The notes beneath the pieces are model-generated. The model was given only the letters and a program-made list of their open reading frames with translations, was not told the origin of the DNA and ran no database searches. The position numbers and the translations under genes are program-made. A stretch of 64,000 nt of DNA, taken from contig CALYLW010000058.1 of the NCBI GenBank assembly GCA_944989445.1, positions 1,223,501 through 1,287,500 on the forward strand, read 5' to 3'. Positions 11,501 through 23,500 of the stretch are shown piece after piece. Each line of letters opens with the position of its first letter. The first letter of the stretch is position 1. Source of the DNA: Ampullaceana balthica. Lineage: Eukaryota > Mollusca > Gastropoda > Lymnaeidae.

Positions 11501-14500
11501 TGTGAACGATTTAAATAATGTGAATGTTGTACGAAACACAATAGGAACAATTAAGTCAATTATAGTGTTTTTCCGAGAAAGTAATCAGCAAATAAAACTT
11601 ATTCTAAATGTTCCTTTGCTATGTGAAACTAGATGGTCACATAAATATAAAAGCTTGCGGATTTTTGCTGAAAATGTTACAGAAATTGTTAAACAACTGG
11701 AATATTTAGAACAATCAGTAATGTATCAGTTATACTTGCAGATATAATTCTTTTTTATGTTTGATAAATGTAAACTGTCTTCCATGTAATAAACTTTCAG
11801 GAAATTTAGTTCAGTTTTATTGTAACAACTTTATGACATTTTTATGACATTTTTTTTCTTAAATGTAGGGGGGGAATGCCCCCTTTGCCCCCCTTCCCTA
11901 CGCCCATGAGCTCAAGGTTCTTAAGCTATAAGCGTGTTTTGGTTATAGTTAATTGGGTTACTTACCAGTAGTTAGACTGACTTGCTCTAGTTAGACTTGA
12001 TTATATTACTTAACAGTAGTTAGACTGACTTGTTATGGTTAGACTTGATTAGATTACGTACCAGTAGTTAGACTGACTTGCTCTAGTTAGACTTGATTAG
12101 ATTACTTACCAGTAGTTAGACTGACTTGTTATGGTTAGACTTGATTAGATTACGTACCAGTAGTTAGACTGACTTGCTCTAGTTAGACTTGATTAGATTA
12201 CTTACCAGTAGTTAGACTGACTTGCTCTAGTTAGACTTGATTAGATTACGTACCTGTAGTTAGACTGACTTGCTCTAGTTAGACTTGATTAGATTACTTA
12301 CCAGTAGTTAGACTTGATTACATCACTTACCAGTAGTTAGACTGAATTGCTCTACTTAGACTTGATTAGATTACTTACCAGTAGTTAGACTTTATTACAT
12401 CACTTACCAGTAGTTAGACTGACTTGCTCTAGTTAGACTTGATTACATTACTTACCAGTAGTTAGACTGACTTGCTCTAGTTAGACTTGATTACATCACT
12501 TACCAGTAGTTAGACTTGATTACATCACTTACCAGTAGTTAGACTGACCTACCAGTAGTTAGACTTGATTACATCACTTACCAGTAGTTAGACTGACCTA
12601 CCAGTGGTTAGACTTGATTACATCACTTACCAGTAGTTAGACTGACCTACCAGTAGTTAGACTTGATTACATCACTTACCAGTAGTTAGACTGATCTACC
12701 AGTAGTTAGACTTGATTACATCACTTACCAGTAGTTAGACTGACCTACCAGTAGTTAGACTTGATTACATTACTTACCAGTAGTTAGACTGACCTACCAG
12801 TAGTTAGACTTGATTACATCACTTACCAGTAGTTAGACTGACCTACCATTAGTTAGACTGACCTACCAGTAGTTAGACTGACCTACCAGTAGTTAGACTG
12901 ACCTACCAGTAGTTAGACTGACCTACCAGTAGTTAGACTGACCTACCAGTAGTTAGACTGACTTCCTCTGGTGTTTTATTGAACTGAGTCTCAATGTACT
13001 TTTGGGAGAAGGCGAACCACCCAGAGAAGGCGAATCCGTCTATACAACCACCGACTAGGGCCAACACGTAGATGGGGCGTCGGAATATTCTGGACAGAGA
13101 TTTGGGCATGTCTGAAATCGAAGAATATCAAACGATGAGTGTAAATGAGTGTACATGAATGTACATGAGTGTACATGAGTGTACATCTAGGGCCTAGGGC
13201 CGTACGATTGTGGATGCTTAAAAAGGGAGGGTGAGGATTCTTTACTTGGAGATGTTTCAGTTTTGATCAATCGTACGTTTTTTCGAATGAAGGGCGGCAA
13301 TATGCTTATCCTGTCCCTGATAGTTCTACACTTTGCTACACCACTGTGAGCATCCAGAGCAGACTCAAGGCCTATCAATAAATTGGTTTTAAGAACGACA
13401 CGTATCTGTTGTTTTTCGGTAGCGTAGATGTAAATTTCATACTTTTTAAAAGTAATTTTAATAAATGAATTCAATTTTAAATTAATATTTAAACAAATAA
13501 AATCAACCAAACATTCACTAACCATTCACTCAAACATTCATTCAACTATTCACCCAAACATTCACTAACCATTCACCCAACCATTCACTCAACCATTCAC
13601 CCAAATATTCAGTCAACCATTCACCCAAACATTCACTCAACCAATCACCCAAACATTCACTAACCATTCACCCAACCATTCACTCAACCATTCACCCAAC
13701 CATTCACCCAAACATTCAACCAAACATTCACTAACCATTCACCCAACCATTCACCTAAACATTCACTCAACCATTCACCAAAACATTCACTCAACCATTC
13801 ACCCAACCATTCACTCAACCATTCACCCAAACATTCACTCAATTACCAAGAATGATTTTCTTGACGGCTTCTCTCTTGCTGCCTGAGCTCAGACTCTTGT
13901 GTTTCTTCTTGTCACTCATGTCCTGATTGTATTTGATTCGTCGAGGGAAGAACATGATGGGCAGAGAGAACACAACACTGGCCACGCCCACAATGAGGAA
14001 ACCGAGCCACCACGCCCCCACCCAACGTTGGTCGTATTTTGACATAGATGTTTCTGGAAATAAAGGCAACAGATATTAGCTAGGGGACAAAAGACAAAAC
14101 GACATTAGCGACTGTGTGCAATCCGCATGACATTTTTAGTACTCGTATACCTTCCCACTCCTGTACCTTCCCACTCATGCACATTGCCACTCGTATGACT
14201 TCCCACTCGTATGAATTCCCACTCGTATGAATTCCCACTCGTATATCTTCCCACTCGTGTACCTTCCCACTCGTGTACCTTCCCGCTCATGCACCATCCC
14301 ACTCATGCACATTCCCACTCGTATGCCTTCCCACTCGTATGAATTCCCACTCGTAAAAAATTCCCACTTGTATATCTTCCCACTCGTGTACCTTCCCACT
14401 CATGTACCTTCCCACTCATGTACCTTCCCACTCATGTACCTTCCCACTCATGTACCTTCCCACTCATGTACCTTCCCACTCATGTACCTTCCCACTCATG

Positions 14501-17500
14501 TACCTTCCCACTCATATACCTTCCCACTCATGTACCTTCCCACTCATGTACCTTCCCACTCATGTACCTTCCCACGCATGTACCTTCCCACTCATGTACC
14601 TTCCCACTCATGTACCTTCCAACTCATGTAAATTCCCACTCATGTACCTTCCCACTCGTGTACCTCCCATTATGCCGCTCTCTGTCGTCTCTTCTCTAAG
14701 AAAATCCGAGATCACGTGATCCACTAGGTCAAAGTTCTCCCTTCAGGCTAGCCAATGAGGACGCATAAGGTGATGATGGATTGTCTTACCTTTGAGATCA
14801 ACCGGAAGTGAACTGACGTATCCACCAAGAAGATAGGCAACAGGTGGACCAAACACCATCGCGGTGAATGAAGATCCTGAGGATATAGCAGAAAAAGTAA
14901 AACATTAATAAACAACCACTTCCAGTCAAGCAATCGAGCTGAAATTTGGCACACGGACCCGTGTCACATAACAATGCATTGTTTCAAAATTTCAGATCGA
15001 TCGAACGTACCGTAATTAAATTAATGCATTTTTAGTTTATCTCTTTACAACGTTTGTAATTCAATTTCACTGTTTGTTATTGTTTTTTTTTCACGTGACA
15101 TTTCAGTTCGCGCGTTCACGCTATCCCTCGATGTACCGGCGTGGTTCACATTTTACGTGTCACGCTGAGCTCGGTCCAGCGATCGGTGACAATACCTTTC
15201 CCATCTCCTTCCCACCCACCCCTCCCCCCGGTTATAAAGCAAAGGTGAGTTAAGACAGATTCAGTCTGTAAATGTTTGTCGCGTTTGAACATAATCAATA
15301 CTGTTAGTTATGTCTCATATATACGGTATTTATAGTAAAAAACGTTGTTTTTACGGGTTTGTTTTATTAAATCACTTATATTAACTTCACCGCCATCTCT
15401 GTCTATCTGCCTGTCGTTCGTCGTTAGGCGGAAAAACAAAAGTAAAAAATGACCGACTTCCAGTGAAGCCATCGAGCTGAAATTTGGCACATTTGACCCG
15501 AGTCACCTAACAATGCATCGTATCAAAATTTCAGATCGATCGAACGTACCGTAATTAAATTAATGCATTTTTAGTTTATCTCCATACAACGTATGTAATT
15601 CAATTTCACTGTTTGTTATTGTTTTTTTCTTCATGTGACAGTCCAGTCACGCGTTGACGCCATCCGTCGATGTACCGGCGTGCTTTTGTTTACATTTTAA
15701 CTGTCACGCTGAGCTCGGTCCATCGATCGGGGACCAGACCTTTCCCCTCCCCCCCCCCATTTATAAAGCAAAGGAGAGTTAAGACTGATTCAGTCTGTAA
15801 ATGTTTGTCGCGTTTGAACATAATCAATACTGTTAATTATGTCTCATATATAAGGGATTTATAGTCAAAAACTTTGTTTTTACGGGTTTTATTTTTACTT
15901 TTGTTTTTCCGCGGGACCACGAGAGACAGAAAGGCAAGACGATGAATTTAATATAAGGGATTTAAAAATAGCAATGGTTGTTTCTTTATATGAAGTAGCT
16001 ATGACAATAGGGTCTTAAATTAACGTTTTTTTATGTAACGCATTGCCGTTGTATGTGTCTTATAAGCCTCGAGATTGGCTGACCAGTCTTTTTAAATCCT
16101 TTATATTAACTCGTGGTGTCTGTTTGTTTGAACCCTTGATTGCTTGCTTGATTGTCGGTCCCCCTTTTTTTAAAACGTGTTCTGAAAATACTTTTTAAGC
16201 ACGTGACCATGTGGTTAATGTTAAACAGATATACACATCACTATATTCTTCTTCTTCTTCTTCTTATTATTATTTTTGCGCAAGTTTTCACTTTGAATAT
16301 AATTGTAATGTTTGTTAACACCAATCTATTTAGACTTCAGCAATAAGAAATAGAACAGACTTTCAAAGTAAAACATATTTTAAAAATTGCGTTAATAAAT
16401 TAGGCAACTTAGAGTAACGTATTTGCATATATCTGGAGATTTTAATTTCATTCATAAAAAATAATATTCGTTCATAGCATTCATTAAAATAATAGAAATG
16501 TATTTTTAAATACACAATTTTAAAATAAGTTGCTTATCAATATACATAATTCCCGTTGTCTGTATGTATGTATGGATGTAATTATAAAGGTGGCGATGCG
16601 ATCGATTTTGTATAAAAATATTATATGAAGTCATTGTTTTAGCTTATATTTTAATTTTTGAAAAGGGAACGATGTAAAAATAGGATTTGAAGATTTATAA
16701 TTATTATGAAATTAGACTCCCCGCGGCGTAGCATATGCCGCAGACTTGCTCATGGAGAGTTCAATGAGAGTGAAGAAAGAATGGACACAAAATACAGCAC
16801 GAAGAAATCAAAACAACGCGAGTGAACGTCGGTTAATAAATGGGAGGCGGGTAACAACAACCTCAGTGTGCATGTCTTTACGTTTACTCACTATTTTTTA
16901 TTTACTTAGTGCTGCTTTTTTGTGTATGTACTCTCACAAACCATTCTTTGCACTTTCTTTGATGAGCAAGTCTGCGGTGTAAGCTACGCCGCGGGTCTCT
17001 CCAGAGTTCCTTCTTTTCATTCACTCACAGTCGTTTGCCCAAACCCACACCATTTTGACAACTGTATCTTTCAGGAAGTCTTCACCCGTCACTAAATCAT
17101 TAGCGGCGTATGCTACGCCGCGGGTCAGCTAGTTTGTTTTTTTAAATGTCAAATTTCTTTGCGAAGTAAGTGAAGGACTTGTAAAAAATTGCCCGATTTT
17201 TCTGGTATCAACAGTCCCAAAATGTCTCCGCCTCAAGAGGGTTGAAATGCCGTAATATTTTGTAAGTTAAAGGATTAACTTGAACCTGAACTATCCCTTA
17301 ACTCGTCGTTGGGTCGTTGGGGCACCATCGTAAACTGCACATGGGGGGGCGCCACAGGGTGGGTCAGGTGGGCCATGGCCCACCCAATTTTGAGAGATAA
17401 TGGGCCACAATGTATTTGGCCCAACCAAAAAACCAACAATAGGGAAACTGTTTATTTTCTTTTTTTTTAAAATAAGTTGGCTAATTTTGTTAGTACTAAA

Positions 17501-20500
17501 TAACATTGCGATTTTGAAAAATAATCAGTTTTGCTTAAAATAATTTCAATATGTGGCCGTGTCCACCACAGAAACCGGGCACTACCCCCGTCTCCCTCCC
17601 CATCCCCTCTCCACCCCTCCATTCTCTCAGACCATATCGCATCAGTCCCTCACCCGGCCGAGTGGAGGGTTGACCGTTGGAATGCGGCGATCGCTGGTCG
17701 CACAAAAACTCAAGTTTAAGTACCAGGGTCCTGAGACGTCATGGGCAGTGGTCAATGAGTGACATTTTAAGTTGCGTCCAGATGGGACAAGGGAACAGGG
17801 GAATGCCAACAGTATTTTATAGAGGACAGGGAAAAACATGAATGGAACGAGTTTTTAAGACTTGAGCCATAGGATGATATCCAATGTCACCCACATTCCT
17901 CTGCCTACCAATATAAGGGGAGGTCTGTGGGAGACAAGGGAGCGCCTGGAGAGCGAGTGATCCAGTGCCTGATGAGGTGTACTGAACTTAGTGGTAGAGT
18001 AGAGCATAGCTTAGGGACTGTTGTATAATGTGCTTAATGATTTAGTTATTTACTTTAGTGCTTTAACTGTGTCAGCCTTAGGATAGAAATTACTATAATA
18101 AACACTGTTCACAACTATAGTCCGCACTACCTGTGTGTTATCTACTTATTAAATAAAACTGTCAAGTTTTGTGTGTGTGCTGCAATATAGCAAGATATAA
18201 TCAACCATAACATTCCAACTATAGCCACCACTCGGCTACAACTAAAAACTAATTAAAAAACTAATAAACAGGAAACTGGGGATGATGTAATTATGGAAAT
18301 AAAAACCCATTTCTCGAAAAATTGCCCATGAATCTTTTTTATAAAATACGTACATCTGAAAAAAAACAAACTATGAAGCGTTTCCTCACGCAATCCACTC
18401 AACCAGAAATACCGAGTAAAAAAGTTGAAAACGTCGTCTCATCTGATGTTATTATGGACGATGTTGATACCAACTGATTGTCCAGATGATACGTTGTTAA
18501 GCGAGGCTGCTCGTGATTACAGTGGACGTCGTTGACAACCGCAGGCAAAATGGTTTAGCAGTCATCCATGGCTGCGCATATCACGTCAACGGAAAGTTCT
18601 GCTTTGCAGCTGGTGTCATGAAATGGGCAACAAGCGTCTTGTTGGAGCATGTAAAGTCGAGTCCGCGTTCATTGACAAGGGATTCAACAACTGGAAAGAC
18701 GGATCCCAGAAGCTGGATGAACACGCAGCGTCTTCATCTCACAGAGCAGCGGCCAAATACGTGAGTAATAGAAACAAACCGTCTGTTGTCACGCAGTTAA
18801 GTTGTCAGCTGGCTAAAGAATAGCAAGTCAATCGGAATATGTTGGTCATTCAGCTGAACATTATAATGTTCCTCATGCGACAAGGGCTGGCGATTCGTCG
18901 TGATAAAGATGAGAAAAACGACAATCTGCATCAATTAATTCAGATGATGACTAGCAGTATCAGTGGTGATACATCAACATCAATTGGCCTACAAAAGGAC
19001 ATTCACTTAAGCCACGGCATTGTCAACGAACAATGCAATATCATCGGGAAAAAACTGTTACGGATGGTCATTGAGCGGTTTAATGCCAAGAAAGCCATCA
19101 GCCAATTCGCCATATTGGCAGACGAGACAAGGAATGTTTCAGGGGTGGAACAACTCTTAGTCTGTATTAGATGGACCAACAAGGGGTTAGCAGCACAAGA
19201 AGATTTTATAAGAATGTACAGTCTAAAGGGTCTCGGCCAGAGAGCGGAAATACTGTCGTCATGCCTGACTGACGTACTGACACGGTGCCAGCTGTCCTTT
19301 AGTGAACTGCACGGTCAAGGTTATGACGGAGCGAGTGCAATGTCCGGAGCGATTTCTGGAGTAGCTCAGCGGATGAAGGAGCGGTCACCAAATGCTCATT
19401 TCATTCACTGTCTGGCTCACTGTCTTAATTTGACAGTAGCAGAATCTGGAAAGTCAGTACCCTTTTTGAGCGGCACACTAGAGTTTGTTCAGCATGTATT
19501 GACATTCATCCGCAATTCGGGTAAACGCACAGACATATTGAGAGATGTGCAAACTCTGTTTGAATATAAAGAGAATAAGGAGCGTAACGTCACGGCTCCA
19601 ATGACTAACCTTCGACCACTGTGCCCTACTAGGTGGACCGTACGAGCGTCACGTCACGGCTCCAATGACTAACCTTCGACCACTGTGCCCTACTAGGTTG
19701 ACCGTACGAGCGTCATCAATCAATAGCGTAGTCTCCAACTATGAGCACCTTATAGAGACGCTTGAGCGTATAGAAGCTGATTGTAAAACTACTTCTGACA
19801 CAGCCTACACAGCACGTGGTTTGTTGAATGCCATGCATTCAGCCGAGACATACTTCAAATGTTCAGTGGCTCATCGTCTGTTCGCATTAACTGACTCGTT
19901 TGCTAGCGCCATTCAAAGTCCTACTATGACAGTTTCTGAAGTGATGCGCCGTAAGCTTCACGTGTTGAGAGAACTGACAGTGTTAAGGGATCAGTTCGAA
20001 GTAATGTTTGATGCCGCTGTGATTGAAGCATAGAGGATGGATCTGGAAGACATGAAATAGCCTCGTCGACGGCGTGTTCCAGCCAGGATTGTGGAAGGTG
20101 TGTATGGTTCGACATTAGGGGCCGTCCAAAAAGTACGTCACGCTCCAGAGGGGGGAGGGGGTGTAAGAAAGTGTGACAGTTTGTGACAGGGGGAGGGGGG
20201 GGGTCCGGCCATGTGTGACGTCACGCTGTTTTATATTAATTTTTAATTATTTTGTTAATAAAAAACTAAATTTTTGTTCGAAAGTGTGACCTACTTTAGG
20301 GGGGGGGTCCTAGATTTGTGACAGTTTGTGACAAGGGGCGGGGGGAGTTCAAAATGGTCAAAAATAGTGTGACGTACTTTATAAACGGCCCCTTAGTGGC
20401 AATGATATACATTTATGTAATATTATAATTTTAAAATGACGTCGCTAGTTGTGTATTAATTTCGCGTATTTGTTATTTTTTTCCGTTTTTAATAACATGT

Positions 20501-23500
20501 GTTATTTTTAAGTCTAAATGGTATTTTCATTGTTTTTTTTAGTTTTATTCATTTTTTCGTATTTATTATTTCAACTTATGTTGCTGATACATTTTCATTA
20601 AATATCTCTCTATCACTCTCTCTCACTATATCTTTACAATTAATGTTTTGCATAAGTGACGGTGGGCAGTTTCAGTTTGATGATATAAAAGCGTTCCAGC
20701 GTTCTCACTATTATGAGGCTGTGGATTCGCTACATAGCACGATTTGTTGGCGTCTTGACGACCAATCTTTGAAAGCAGCCAGTACGCTAGAACAGCTGCT
20801 CCGATCAGCTACGGTGGGCCCACAGATAGACGAACGCCTGCTAGATGAAGTAGTTCTTTTACACCCACATCTTAATCGCACCAATCAAAAGAGTGAACTC
20901 GCTCTTCTGTCACACAACAACATCGTAGTTAACATTTCGGCAACTATCGCCTGGTTCAACGATGCCGATGTGAGACGAGACACTCATAAGACCGTGTATG
21001 CAGCGGTGGCAACTCTGGTCATGCTTCCCAGCACCACTTCGTCATGTGAGCGAGCGTTCTCCGGGTTGCGACGGTTGAAGACATACTTGCGATCGACAAT
21101 GGGGCAAGAGATACTTAATTCTATTATGATGGCTAACGTGTACCTTGACTTGATAGATAGTATCAACTGTGTATGACCAGATAGATAGTATCAACTGTGT
21201 ATGACCTAATAGATAGTATCAACTGTGTATGACCGGATAGATAGTATCAACTGTGTATGACCAGATAGATAGTATCAACTGTGTATGACCTGATAGATAG
21301 TATCAACTGTGTATGACCAGATAGATAGTATCAACTGTGTATGACCTGATAGATAGTATCAACTGTGTATGACCAGATAGATAGTATCAACTGTGTATGA
21401 CCTGATAGATAGTATCAACTGTGTATGACCAGATAGATAGTATCAACTGTGTATGACCTGATAGATAGTATCAACTGTGTATGACCTGATAGATAGTATC
21501 AACTGTGTATGACCTGATAGATAGTATCAACTGTGTATGACCAGATAGATAGTATCAACTGTGTATGACCAGATAGATATTATCAACTGTGTATGACCAG
21601 ATAGATAGTATCAACTGTGTATGACCAGATAGATAGTATCAACTGTGTATGACCAGATAGATATTATCAACTGTGTATGACCAGATAGATATTATCAACT
21701 GTGTATCAGTGGCGAACGAGTTCATCGGTCTATATGACTCACGTAGAAAATTTTATAGACATTTCTCATGACTTTTGACTATTTTATTTTGAGTTAATGT
21801 TTGACTGTTTCAAATTTTATATTATATAAATCATATCATATGCTTTTCATTACCATTCTGTACAAATTTATTGAAATTTACTCACTACACTGTCGCCCAT
21901 TTGGAAATTAGACATTGGTCTGGAAAAATTAAAAAGGGAAGGGTACAGAGATAGGAAGAGACCCAGGGTTTAAGGCCTTATTTAAGGCAAGAGTATCGAA
22001 TGAAAAAAAAATGTGTTACCAACTTGGCCCACCCAATATTTTGCTCATGGCACCCCCCATGAAACTGCACACTATCTCACGCCATTTGTCCCGGTCCTGT
22101 GCTGCCTTTTAGGAGTCGCTGAATGACAGGCCGGTCCACTCTTCGATATCGTCTTCACATCTCTTCCTTTGTCTGCCTCTTTTTCTTCCTCCCTGGACTG
22201 TGCCGTGCATTATAGTCTTTGCGAGACCTACAGATCTTGCCACGTGTCCGTACCATCGTAGTTTCCTCTTCTTAATTGAGTCCCCGTAAGGGCCAATGAC
22301 AACACTTATTTTGTTGCGGACCGCTTCGTTTGTGATGTGGGCTGTGCAGGAGATGTTCAGTATCTTTCGGAAATATCTCATCTCTAGCGCATTGATTCTT
22401 CTTTGGAAGTCTGCAGTGAGCCTCACAACCATACAAGAAGACATCGCCAGAGAGCCCATTAGTCGAATCTTTGATCTCAGGGAGAGTTTCTTGCTTTGAC
22501 AGATGTATTTTAGTTTGCTCAGTGCTGCTGTTGTTTGGCCCAATCTGGCAAGACTTTGTGGCTTTGAGTCTTCGTCGGATATTATGGCCCCTAGATATTT
22601 AAAGGTGGAGACCTCTTCAACTTTTTGTCCGTTTATCCGAATTTTAGTTGCGAATTTTCTATTTGCCATGACCTTGGTCTTTTGTGCATTGATTTCCATG
22701 CCATACGCCCTTTGTTGTTTTCTCTAGTCTTGCAAGGAATTCAAAGGAATTTGCAAATGATTAACACTGACACACAAATCTATATAAGATGCGAGGGCAT
22801 GTAGCTCAGGAGTCAGGAGTTTCCAAATGTTATGCAGAGAGGGCCGTATTCAATGAAGTAAAACATGTGGGGGCCGGATTAAGTAGATAATTAGCGAAAA
22901 CATGGGGGGCGGGCGGATTAAGTAGATAATTAGCGAAAACATGGGGGGCGGATTAAGTAGATAATTAGCGAAAACATGGGGGGGCGGATTAAGTAGATAA
23001 TTAGCAAAGAAGTAAAACATGTGGGGGCCGGATTAAGTAGATAATTAGCAAATAACTAAAACATGTGGGGGCCGGATTAAGTAGATAATTAGCAAAGAAG
23101 TAAAACATGTGGGGGCCGGATTAAGTAGATACTTAGCGAAAACATGGGGGGCGGATTAAGTAGATAATTAGCGAAAACATGGGGGCGCCGGATTTAGTAG
23201 ATAATTAGCAAAGAAGTAATACATGTGGGGGCCGGATTAAGTAGATAATTAGCAAAGAAGTAAAACATGTGGGGGCCGGATTAAGTAGATAATTAGCGAA
23301 AACATGGGGGGGGGGCGGATTAAGTAGATAATTAGCGAAAACATGGGGGGGGGGCGGATTAAGTAGATAATTAGCGAAAACATGGGGGGCGGATTAAGTA
23401 GATAATTAGCGAAAACATGGGGGGCGGATTAAGTAGATAATTAGCGAAAACATGGGGGGCGGATTAATTAGATAATTAGCAATGAAGTAAAACATGTGGG

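Larger units (their letters stand above)
9485..11910 (+). mobile_element. Decayed hAT transposon in gene A intron
   Basis: Left end CAGCGTGGGCGTCGCTAGG and right end CCCTACGCCCATGAG are imperfect inverted termini with G-runs, typical of the CAG..GGCGT hAT ends in this window. The interior holds a broken transposase (next entry). I could not match an 8-bp target duplication, so the exact ends are tentative. Confidence 0.65.
17340..22061 (+). mobile_element. hAT transposon with 8-bp target duplication
   Basis: Ends are CATGGGGGGGCGCCA on the left and TGGCACCCCCCATG on the right. The duplicated target AAACTGCA lies at 17332-17339 and 22062-22069. Subterminal GGCCCACCCAAT is found in both ends. 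It encodes a decayed hAT transposase and holds a MITE and a minisatellite. It lies in the long intron between gene A exons 4 and 5. Confidence 0.88.
17281..22705 (-). pseudogene. 5'-truncated LINE reverse transcriptase, split by a hAT
   Basis: The minus-strand reading frame from 22699 holds the end of a non-LTR reverse transcriptase: EINAQKTKVM, FKYLGAIISDE, LRWYGHVARS and GRKRGRQRKRCEDDIEEWTG. Near 22440 the expected LYGCE motif is present only in a shifted frame, so it is broken. Past the stop, KAAQDRDKWREIVCS runs to the hAT insertion at 22062 and resumes on the far side (17339 to about 17290) as VPQRP-like coding. The tail type resembles RTE-like LINEs. Confidence 0.8.

Noticed and set aside
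14105..14719. Cys/Pro-rich repeat proteins
   Set aside because: A 16-bp unit gives similar peptides in all three frames; no start, splice or family support.
17900..18180. Possible solo LTR (AATAAAC and a TGT start)
   Set aside because: No TG..CA ends or target duplication could be matched.
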